Below, piece after piece: positions 1-6,144 of a stretch of 6,144 nucleotides of DNA. Source of the stretch: Bacteroidales bacterium. GTDB lineage: Bacteria > Bacteroidota > Bacteroidia > Bacteroidales > F082. Where the stretch lies: contig JAGCCO010000081.1 of NCBI GenBank assembly GCA_017651645.1, positions 1 to 6,144 of the forward strand, in the 5' to 3' direction. Every line of letters begins with the position of its first letter. Position 1 is the stretch's first letter. Under the pieces are notes generated by a model. The model was not told the DNA's origin. It did no database searches and saw only the letters and a list, made by a program, of their open reading frames with translations. A program made the translations under genes and the position numbers.

Positions 1-64
1 CACCGGTTTGCTAAACCGACGTACGGGTCATTCCGTACCACGAGTTCGAATCTCGTCCTCTCCG
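1..64 (+). tRNA. tRNA-Ser (anticodon GCU), 5' end cut off by the window
   Basis: This is the 3' part of a serine tRNA. The anticodon loop TTGCTAA is at 8-14 with anticodon GCT at 10-12, so it reads AGC/AGU serine codons. The anticodon stem has four good pairs (4-7 with 15-18) and a C/A mismatch at its base (3 with 19). The long variable arm typical of serine tRNAs has a 6-bp stem (21-26 with 33-38). The T arm pairs ACGAG (40-44) with CTCGT (52-56) around the TTCGAAT loop. The 3' acceptor strand is CCTCTCC (57-63) with discriminator G at 64. The next bases are CAA, so CCA is not encoded. The D arm and the 5' acceptor strand lie outside the window. Confidence 0.95.
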
Positions 65-65
65 C

Positions 66-101
66 AAAAATCCCTTACAGAGCGTTCTGTGAGGGATTTT
101 T
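66..101 (+). terminator. Intrinsic terminator of the tRNA-Ser transcript
   Basis: Two 16-base arms (66-81 and 86-101) pair along their whole length with one G-T wobble around a 4-base loop GCGT. The hairpin starts two bases after the tRNA ends. The 5' arm begins with five A and the 3' arm ends in five T, so the structure looks like a rho-independent terminator on either strand and could also stop read-through from the minus-strand operon. Confidence 0.8.
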
Positions 102-110
102 CGTAAATAG

Positions 111-134
111 TGGCCCAAAAAATGTCCCAAAAAT
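111..134 (+). repeat. Tandem pair of 12-bp near-identical repeats (TGKCCCAAAAAW)
   Basis: TGGCCCAAAAAA (111-122) is followed directly by TGTCCCAAAAAT (123-134), identical at 10 of 12 positions. The pair sits between the tRNA terminator and the operon terminator and is not part of either hairpin or any gene. Short direct repeats just downstream of a tRNA 3' end are what arm-type binding sites of tyrosine integrases can look like. That role is inference, since no integrase gene is visible here. Confidence 0.5.
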
Positions 135-148
135 CGAAAATCTGAACT

Positions 149-178
149 AAAAAAAGGTGCTCGCAGGTCGGCACCTTT
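149..178 (-). terminator. Intrinsic terminator of the minus-strand defence operon
   Basis: On the minus strand an 8-bp stem AAAGGTGC/GCACCTTT (178-171 with 160-153) encloses a 10-base loop and runs into seven T (complement of A149-A155). It lies about 27 bases after the abiH stop codon, as expected for a rho-independent terminator ending the operon mRNA. Transcription from the left is met by the tRNA hairpin, so the two units are convergent and separately insulated. Confidence 0.8.
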
Positions 179-205
179 CGGAGAAGGACATGGAGTTCTT
201 GTGAA

Positions 206-1348
206 CTATCTCTTCCCTCCCTCTTTGGATTCGTTTACTAATATTTTTCCGATAACCTCTGAGGCATAGCGTTCGTCGGTGTGGTGCGCGACTAGGAAGT
301 TATATAGAAGTTTTTGGTCTGCCTTAAGATTACCCGTCCGGATGATGGCTGGTTGGTTGATGCTCATGAGCATAGAAAGACGATCCCCGGTTAAACTCTT
401 AAGGGCACGTTTGATTTCTACCTTGGAGGTATCGTCTCTTGTGAAGATAAAAATATCCTTCTTGGTTAGGTTGTCAATGCTCGCCTGCTGAGAGAAGAAT
501 TGCTCAAAGTATTGCCTGTCGTTCTCTCCGAGGGAGTGACCAAAGATAATGACCTCGTCTGTTTTATTCAAGGCAGACACAATGTCCGGTGGGCTGAATG
601 AGTCGTCCATTACCTTTTGTAGGAAATCATATTCGGGTTCCATGGGGGTTCCGTCGCGGGTGCCGACGATTATCTTCCCATCTTCGCAGCTTCCGTGCAT
701 ATAATTGACCGGAACATCTCTAAGGTTATGCCCCCGCATCTGGACGCGGGTGTAATTGAACGTGTAGATGCTTACCGAGTTACCGGCTTCGACACATTTA
801 CTGATGGCGAGAAGTAGCTGGAAAGCGATGGACAAATTCTCAGGAATAGGCTTCTCTATGGATTTCAGATACTTGTAGAGTCCCTCCTTGATGAGATCAA
901 GCGCTTTTCGGTCACGCCAGATAGGAGACTTCAGGGCGTCTTCTTTGAGATGTTCATCCATTGCGGGAATCGGGCGCGCACTGTATAGAAGAACCCCTTT
1001 ATCAACCAATGATTGAAGGAGATCTATCTTATCATCGTACCAATGGCATGCAAATCCGTATGAAGTGAAGTCTTTCAGGAAAACCTTTTCCTCTTCAGTG
1101 AGAATGTCTTCTCCGTCTTTGAGGTTGTGAAGCCCTTTGTAATAGTTTAATAGTTCACTCTCAAGGTCATACCATTTTACAGCTTCCAGATTGTCCGGCC
1201 AGCGCTGATTAAGATGATGGATAAGTGGGGCTGGATAGTCCTTGGGACAGAACTTGGACTCCCAAAAGTCTTTGTAAGACGTTTTGAGACCGAGGTCAAG
1301 GTCAAAACCATTACCGAGAACAAGTACTATTTTTCTTGATTCGGACAT
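206..1348 (-). CDS. abiH: AbiH-family abortive infection protein
   Basis: A 380-residue protein of the AbiH family, known for phage abortive infection; its exact reaction in this organism is not known. Family hallmarks are visible in order: the N-terminal glycine-rich LGNGFDL (11-17) followed by GLKTSYKDF (20-28), WYDLE (59-63), TFNYT (196-200), NYMHGS (215-220), and FGHSLGENDRQYF (269-281) after a predicted beta strand. The order of a glycine-rich loop, a TxNY motif, an HG motif and a GxSL...D motif resembles SIR2-like NAD-binding domains, which suggests but does not prove an NAD-linked activity with N198 and H218 as candidate active residues. No signal peptide or membrane segment is seen, so it should be cytoplasmic. 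The ATG at 1348-1346 is one base after the TAG of the upstream DUF262 gene (TAG-A-ATG). With no Shine-Dalgarno sequence in front, translation is probably coupled. It is the last gene of the operon, ends at TAG, and looks full length. Confidence 0.92.
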   Translation of the reverse strand: MSESRKIVLVLGNGFDLDLGLKTSYKDFWESKFCPKDYPAPLIHHLNQRWPDNLEAVKWYDLESELLNYYKGLHNLKDGEDILTEEEKVFLKDFTSYGFACHWYDDKIDLLQSLVDKGVLLYSARPIPAMDEHLKEDALKSPIWRDRKALDLIKEGLYKYLKSIEKPIPENLSIAFQLLLAISKCVEAGNSVSIYTFNYTRVQMRGHNLRDVPVNYMHGSCEDGKIIVGTRDGTPMEPEYDFLQKVMDDSFSPPDIVSALNKTDEVIIFGHSLGENDRQYFEQFFSQQASIDNLTKKDIFIFTRDDTSKVEIKRALKSLTGDRLSMLMSINQPAIIRTGNLKADQKLLYNFLVAHHTDERYASEVIGKILVNESKEGGKR

Positions 1349-1349
1349 T

Positions 1350-3173
1350 CTATAAACTATTGTAATACTGCTTTATAAGAGCTGTCATCTTGGCCCGACG
1401 TGCTTCGAGGAATTCAGCATAGCGGGTATGGTCCATCTCTAGGACATCAAGGGGAATGCAGTTGTCCTCAAGATTTCGGATAAATTCCTCCTCTGTTTTG
1501 ATGGACTTAAATGAGGTATCTTCCGCACCTCTGATTGCCTCCAGTGCTTCGTTCAGATAAACCTTCGGGGCTTTCTTGCCAATCTTAATATTGATGGGCG
1601 TATCGAGATAAGCGTAGTTGGCTACCTGGTTGTATTCATGCTTGTCGTAGCCGTTGTCCACCAGGTATTGTTTCGGGAAAATGTGATGGATGTCTCCTCC
1701 CAGGCTTACGAGTTCGCCGACTGGGATATGGGAAAGAAGGGAGTCTTTCTTGAAGAAATTCTGCGCCGCAAGGAAGACTTGATACGTGGGGTTGATGGAG
1801 GACACGAAGGTCAGGTTCTGGCTTAGTTGGATGTTCCAGAAGTTGTCCGACAGGGTGGCATCCTCAATGGCCTTGAGCGTCGCCTTAACGCCGTTTTCTC
1901 CAATGGCACGGATGTCCTTTGCAAAGGATGATTCCGGTGAGGCGCTATACCGTCCGGTAAGGACGGAAAGAACGTACCATCGCTGTACAAGGCTCTTGAT
2001 TTCATCGACAGGGGTTTCTTTGGATTCCTGCAAGATTAGATAGACAGCATAAGCAAAGTCTATGGCCATCACGGAGTTCACCAATTTCTTGGACGTGAAA
2101 CCAGCGGCGCGGATAGCAAGCATAAACTGGGTGAAGTTATAGCCGTTGATGACGTTGTTTACTCCGGCCTCTAGATCCTGATAGGTGGTTTCAACAATCT
2201 CCTCCTTGAATTCACGGGTCTCGAAATCACGACCGGAGAGCATCGCCACGAGGTCGGCAAGTTTTGCCCTCTTACAACGATGCATAAAGGCCACACGGAG
2301 TACGTCGTCGCACTCGGGGTCGTAGACCGTTTCCTTGTCATCTTTGAGCCATTCCAGTTTGCCTAGATAGCCGGAGTTAGCAAAGACCAGGTCCTTCTCT
2401 TTGATTTTGTTGTAGAAGGTGCCATCTTTGCAGAGATGGGCGAAATAATCGATGACCTTGCGGAGCGTATTGCCACCATGAATCTCGTCTGCCGCAATCT
2501 TGGACATAACGAAGTCGCCCTGACTGAGGGCTGTCCCCTTTGAATTGATGCGGATGAAGATGTCGGTAACGATATCAATATCCAGGGAGGCGTCCAACTC
2601 TATGACTCCGATGTTGCAATGCTGAAGGTTCTTTAGGCTCTCAAGAACGCGGTGCAGGGCTTCTTCATCCATTTCTGGATTATCCGTAACGTACTGGTGG
2701 ATGAATTTGAAACTTGAGAAATCGGATTTGAAGATTTCAGCGATGTCAGGAATCCAACGTTTACTCTTGAGGTGGGCCGGGGTTTGGACGGCGAACAACT
2801 CTGCGTCGGGATTCTCAGTAATAGCTGCGAACGGGTCAAAAGCAATCTTGACGCGACCCTCGCTATAATCGTCAAAAACGATGGTTTTACCAGCGATGGC
2901 TGTCATCAGAGCGGTAATACGTTGCTGGCCATCGATGAGAACTTTCTTACCTTCCGACAGCGAGCCATTTTTGAGTTTGACAGAGGGGTTTTTCCAGATA
3001 ATGATATAGCCGGTAGGATAGCCCTTGTATAAGGAATCCATGAGATCACGCACCTGGGAACGGCGCCATACGAAGGGGCGCTGAATCTCCGGAATTGCAA
3101 TATCGTTAGCCTCAATCAGACCAAGTATCTGGCTAATCGCCAATGGATAATTGTTGTATTTTTGTTTGTCCAT
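1350..3173 (-). CDS. DUF262/DUF1524 (GmrSD-like) predicted defence nuclease
   Basis: A 607-residue protein with an N-terminal DUF262 domain and a C-terminal DUF1524/HNH-type domain, the layout of GmrSD-like enzymes. DUF262 signs are IPEIQRPFVW (27-36), GYPTGYIIIW (51-60), the hallmark DGQQR (81-85), and IFIRINSKGTALS (205-217). The C-terminal nuclease has GGDIHHIFPKQYL (492-504), then VANYAYLDTPINIKIGKKAP (517-536). H496/H497, N519 and N528 are the likely metal or catalytic residues. Known relatives (GmrSD, BrxU, SspE) couple nucleotide hydrolysis by DUF262 to DNA cleavage or nicking and respond to modified DNA; which modification this one senses cannot be read from sequence. The frame stays open upstream to 3308, but that 45-residue extension overlaps hsdR, is rich in Ser and Arg and lacks family similarity. 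I therefore place the start at the ATG at 3173-3171, one base after the hsdR TGA, giving MDKQKYNNYPLAI. A one-base gap also separates it from abiH. Confidence 0.93.
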   Translation of the reverse strand: MDKQKYNNYPLAISQILGLIEANDIAIPEIQRPFVWRRSQVRDLMDSLYKGYPTGYIIIWKNPSVKLKNGSLSEGKKVLIDGQQRITALMTAIAGKTIVFDDYSEGRVKIAFDPFAAITENPDAELFAVQTPAHLKSKRWIPDIAEIFKSDFSSFKFIHQYVTDNPEMDEEALHRVLESLKNLQHCNIGVIELDASLDIDIVTDIFIRINSKGTALSQGDFVMSKIAADEIHGGNTLRKVIDYFAHLCKDGTFYNKIKEKDLVFANSGYLGKLEWLKDDKETVYDPECDDVLRVAFMHRCKRAKLADLVAMLSGRDFETREFKEEIVETTYQDLEAGVNNVINGYNFTQFMLAIRAAGFTSKKLVNSVMAIDFAYAVYLILQESKETPVDEIKSLVQRWYVLSVLTGRYSASPESSFAKDIRAIGENGVKATLKAIEDATLSDNFWNIQLSQNLTFVSSINPTYQVFLAAQNFFKKDSLLSHIPVGELVSLGGDIHHIFPKQYLVDNGYDKHEYNQVANYAYLDTPINIKIGKKAPKVYLNEALEAIRGAEDTSFKSIKTEEEFIRNLEDNCIPLDVLEMDHTRYAEFLEARRAKMTALIKQYYNSL

Positions 3174-3174
3174 A

Positions 3175-6105
3175 TCAATAGTACATCTCAATGTAAGAAT
3201 ATGCCTTATCAAAGACTTCTTGGTCCTTGATCTGATACTTGATCCAGAGGATAGCCCGGAGCTTCTTCTTGATTTCACGGCGGGCGGTGACGCTCTGGAA
3301 AGCATCATTAAACTGACGGACGATCTTGACTACTTCGTTGTCAATGTCGTTCACCACTTGCTCGACAATGATGGGGGTTTCGTCGGTTTTGATGCTCTCG
3401 AACAGCTCTGTAAGGGCCGCACGTGCTTTTGCTCGCTTGTCCTCGGGCTGATCAATCTTTTTCTCCTCCTCCAGGACATCCTTAGCAAGTTGGAGCAGTT
3501 GCTTTAGGAAATCGATACTGGAAATAAGGCTCTGTTCCATCTTCTGGCGAAGCTCATCCAGTTTTTCCGCAAATTTCTTGTAGTTGGGGTCGCCTTTGTG
3601 AGTGCCGAGACGAAGCCTGAGAATCTTTTCAACCTCGACAATTTTCTTCTCACGGTTCTTCTCGTCCTGGAGAACAGAGTCAATGATATCGGCATCAACC
3701 ACAAGGTCTTCCAGCGGAGTCCCAATATCAATCGTATCGATATTCCGGTGGATTATCTCAATGGTCTTAGCACCAAGGAGCGTCCAGATAAGCGATCCTC
3801 CTGTTGAAATGGGACGGACGCTCTGATAAACCTGGGCCATCCAAGTATAATCCTCTTGCCATTGAGCGAGGAAGGCATCCGGGCTGACGATTTCCCATGC
3901 TTTTGCAAGGCGAGCGAACTTCCTGGCGAAATTCGTCTTTACTCCTTCGTCTTTCAGACATTGCTGCGCAGCAGAAAGGCCTTCCCAGCCTCCGACAGTA
4001 CGATCCACACCCGGGAAGAAGTCCAGGCATTCCTGCATATAGACAGGAATGAGAGCCTTGATCTCATCAATATTCTTGATAACCGTCTTAACAGTCTCCT
4101 CGTCGAAAGCAAGTGATTTGGCAACATCGTCGAAAACGCCAACGAAGTCCACTACAAGACCGCATTTTTTGTTCTCGTTGTAAGTGCGGTTGGTACGACA
4201 GATAGCCTGCAGCAGCGTATGATTCTTCATCGGTTTGTCCAGATACATACACTGGAGAATCGGAGCATCAAAACCAGTGAGAAGCTTACTGGTAACAATG
4301 ACAAACTTCAGCGGGGATAACGGGTCACGGAATTGGTCAAGCAGCTTCTTTTCTTCATCCCGGGTGCGACGATAAGCCTTGTAGTCATCCGCCTTATCAC
4401 CGCCGGTATGCATCACGATGGTCGTCTGGTCATCCGTGCCGAGGAGTGCGTCAATTGCTTTTTTGTATTTCACGCAGCAGGCTCGGTTATAGACCACAAC
4501 CTGAGCCTTCATGCCCGTAGGTTCAATATATTCCCGGAAGTGATTGACAATGTACTTACAGACCTCATTGATTCGATCCTCTGCCGTAAAGAATGCTTCA
4601 ACGCTTGTACGACGAACAAGTTCTTCCCGATCAGTCTCGTTGATCTGATCCGTCAGTGCATCAAACTCTTCTTGCAGCTTTGCCTCATCCAGGTGCATGT
4701 TGACAGGAACGGTGCTGAAGTTCAACTCCAATGTAGCACCATCCGCCACAGAGTTCTGGAATGTATATTTGGAAATGTAACCGTACTTATCTTCTTCGGC
4801 CCCGAAGGCGGCGAAAGTATTGTGATCGTTCCGGTTTATCGGAGTACCTGTCAATCCGAAGAAGAAAGCGTTTGGCAAGGCGGTGCGCATTTTCTGACCG
4901 AGATCACCTTCTTGCGTACGGTGCGCTTCATCCATCAGAAGGATAATATTGTCGCGAGTGTCGATGACCTCGCCATTATCGAGATCTCCAAACTTGAAGA
5001 TGGTTGTAATCAGGATCTTTCTCTGGCTTATCTTGGTCTCAAGTTCCTGCTTTGAGGTGATAATTTCGACATTGGGAATCTCGGCTCGAGTGAAATCACC
5101 CGTAATCTGGTCTTCCAGGTCGATACGGTCATCAACAATGATCACGGTCGGGGCTTTGAGCTCGTTCTGGAGGCGGAGTTTCTGCGCCGCAAATACCATC
5201 AGCCAAGATTTACCGGAGCCCTGGAAATGCCAGATCAATCCCTTTCTCGGACCTTTACCCGCACGATATGTGGTAAGCACACGCTGAACAATGGCTTCAC
5301 CACCCAGATACTGCTGATAACGGGCAACCACTTTCACCTTCCGCCCGCTAGTAGTTCCTGAAAAGACAGAATAAAAGCGGTAAATGTCGAGCAGCACGGC
5401 CGGCCTAATAAGCACGCTGTAGTTGTGAGCAACGGCATTGAGGTCTCCCTTTTTGCGATCTTCGTCGGCATACCACGGTCCCCACTTCTCTATCGGAGCA
5501 CCAACACCGGCATACTGAACCTCACGCCCTTCACTCGAGAAAGAGAGGATGTTAGGGACGAACATCTCCGGAATACTCTTCTGGTAATGGATAATATCCA
5601 TCGCGCCATCGCCCCAGGTGACTTGTGGGCGCACCGGAGATTTAGCTTCGCCGATCACCATCGGAATTCCGTTGATGATAAACACTAGATCCAGGCGCTT
5701 TCCACCTTCTTTGCTTGCTCGTGGGAATTCCCATTGATTGGTGACAACACACTTGTTTTCAGAAGCTTTATTGCTGAAGAATCGGATGTTGAGATTATCG
5801 CCATCCTTCCCGAAAGGATAGGAATTTTCTTCAAAAAGCAGTTTCCGGAACCTATCATTGGCTGATACCAATTCATCAGAATTGCTGCCAATTGAAACAG
5901 CAGCACGAAGCTTATAGATAACTTGCTCGGCCTGGTCTACAGTGATTGGGTTCAACTGTAGAAGAGCCTGCAGGAGCCATTCTCCTACAATAATTTCATC
6001 GTACTGGCGCGGGATATTCTGTGGCTCGACATAAGTCCAGCCATTATTCTCCGCGACATTGATGAGCATCTGCTCTACGGTGTTGTTTTCGTTGAAATAT
6101 GCCAT
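3175..6105 (-). CDS. hsdR: Type I restriction endonuclease, R (HsdR) subunit
   Basis: A 976-residue HsdR protein, the ATP-driven translocation and cleavage subunit of a type I restriction enzyme. It works in a complex with HsdM and HsdS. The N-terminal PD-(D/E)xK-type nuclease domain shows RLDLVF (137-142, D139) and IGEAKSP (151-157, E153 and K155). The superfamily 2 motor follows: Walker A FQGSGKS (294-300), the DEAH box (392-395), LTGTP (418-422), LLTGFDAP (608-615) and the arginine-finger motif QAICRTNR (633-640). The C-terminal third is helical and charged (about 815-900), as expected for the part that contacts the methylase core. All catalytic motifs are intact, and the length is slightly short of, but within, the usual range of about 1000 residues. 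The ATG at 6105-6103 gives MAYFNENNTVEQ, a typical HsdR N-terminus. No Shine-Dalgarno sequence precedes it. It ends TGA-T-ATG into the DUF262 gene. hsdM and hsdS are not in the window. Confidence 0.96.
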   Translation of the reverse strand: MAYFNENNTVEQMLINVAENNGWTYVEPQNIPRQYDEIIVGEWLLQALLQLNPITVDQAEQVIYKLRAAVSIGSNSDELVSANDRFRKLLFEENSYPFGKDGDNLNIRFFSNKASENKCVVTNQWEFPRASKEGGKRLDLVFIINGIPMVIGEAKSPVRPQVTWGDGAMDIIHYQKSIPEMFVPNILSFSSEGREVQYAGVGAPIEKWGPWYADEDRKKGDLNAVAHNYSVLIRPAVLLDIYRFYSVFSGTTSGRKVKVVARYQQYLGGEAIVQRVLTTYRAGKGPRKGLIWHFQGSGKSWLMVFAAQKLRLQNELKAPTVIIVDDRIDLEDQITGDFTRAEIPNVEIITSKQELETKISQRKILITTIFKFGDLDNGEVIDTRDNIILLMDEAHRTQEGDLGQKMRTALPNAFFFGLTGTPINRNDHNTFAAFGAEEDKYGYISKYTFQNSVADGATLELNFSTVPVNMHLDEAKLQEEFDALTDQINETDREELVRRTSVEAFFTAEDRINEVCKYIVNHFREYIEPTGMKAQVVVYNRACCVKYKKAIDALLGTDDQTTIVMHTGGDKADDYKAYRRTRDEEKKLLDQFRDPLSPLKFVIVTSKLLTGFDAPILQCMYLDKPMKNHTLLQAICRTNRTYNENKKCGLVVDFVGVFDDVAKSLAFDEETVKTVIKNIDEIKALIPVYMQECLDFFPGVDRTVGGWEGLSAAQQCLKDEGVKTNFARKFARLAKAWEIVSPDAFLAQWQEDYTWMAQVYQSVRPISTGGSLIWTLLGAKTIEIIHRNIDTIDIGTPLEDLVVDADIIDSVLQDEKNREKKIVEVEKILRLRLGTHKGDPNYKKFAEKLDELRQKMEQSLISSIDFLKQLLQLAKDVLEEEKKIDQPEDKRAKARAALTELFESIKTDETPIIVEQVVNDIDNEVVKIVRQFNDAFQSVTARREIKKKLRAILWIKYQIKDQEVFDKAYSYIEMYY

Positions 6106-6144
6106 AGTGTTTCGTGTTATCTAATTCAAATATTTTGATTTATC
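6106..6144 (-). promoter_or_regulatory. AT-rich hsdR leader with a possible Bacteroidota-type -7 element
   Basis: Only 39 bases upstream of hsdR are visible. On the minus strand AATATTTG (6134-6127) matches the Bacteroidota -7 consensus TAnnTTTG at all but its first base, and lies 21 bases before the ATG. The matching -33 element would fall beyond the window edge and cannot be checked. The stretch may equally be a short intergenic gap after an upstream hsdM or hsdS gene. No ribosome binding site is visible. Confidence 0.2.

Noticed and set aside
3174..3308. 45-residue N-terminal extension of the DUF262 open frame into hsdR
   Set aside because: It overlaps the hsdR 3' end in another frame and has a Ser/Arg-rich composition with no family similarity. 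The ATG at 3173 sits one base after the hsdR stop and starts the conserved DUF262 N-terminus.
3151..3507. 118-codon plus-strand open frame across the hsdR/DUF262 junction
   Set aside because: It is antisense to the helical C-terminus of HsdR. Its Leu- and Asp-rich translation is what the complement of that coding sequence gives, and there is no support for expression.
4333..5055. 240-codon open frame on the plus strand
   Set aside because: It lies wholly antisense to the conserved motor domain of hsdR, which carries intact helicase motifs. The translation shows no recognisable domain, and it is most likely a shadow of hsdR codon use.
206..6105. CRISPR array, insertion sequence or toxin-antitoxin pair
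   Set aside because: No regularly spaced repeats, terminal inverted repeats, transposase motifs or small paired genes were seen. The coding frames are continuous with only single-base gaps between them.
206..6105. Frameshift or inactivating break in any of the three genes
   Set aside because: Each frame is open from start to stop, and the expected catalytic motifs are present in order, so the genes look intact.

Overview
The window holds three genes on the minus strand, packed head to tail and running toward the 3' end of a tRNA-Ser gene on the plus strand. In transcription order they are a type I restriction endonuclease R subunit (hsdR-like, 6105 to 3175), a DUF262/DUF1524 (GmrSD-like) predicted nuclease (3173 to 1350) and an AbiH-family abortive-infection protein (1348 to 206). 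All three belong to families linked to anti-phage defence, so this reads as the distal part of a defence operon or island beside a tRNA gene.

Layout from left to right: the 3' part of tRNA-Ser(GCU) at 1-64, truncated by the window edge; a near-perfect 16-bp hairpin at 66-101 that should terminate the tRNA transcript; a short spacer with two 12-bp near-identical direct repeats at 111-134; a hairpin with a T-run at 149-178 that should terminate the minus-strand operon; then abiH, the DUF262/DUF1524 gene and hsdR. Only 39 bases lie upstream of the hsdR start. The hsdM and hsdS genes that a working type I system needs are not in the window and would have to lie beyond position 6144 or elsewhere.

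Both gene junctions have the same geometry: a stop codon, one base, then ATG (TGA-T-ATG and TAG-A-ATG). This argues for a single mRNA with translational coupling, and for the three proteins being produced together. A reasonable model, which is inference, is layered defence: HsdR cuts unmethylated DNA, the DUF262/DUF1524 protein acts on DNA that the type I enzyme spares (for instance modified phage DNA), and AbiH acts late by harming the infected cell.

Organism: a bacterium of moderate GC content. None of the three starts is preceded by a clear Shine-Dalgarno sequence, the tRNA does not encode its CCA end, and the region upstream of hsdR is AT-rich with a weak match to the Bacteroidota -7 element. 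Together these suggest Bacteroidota, but not securely.
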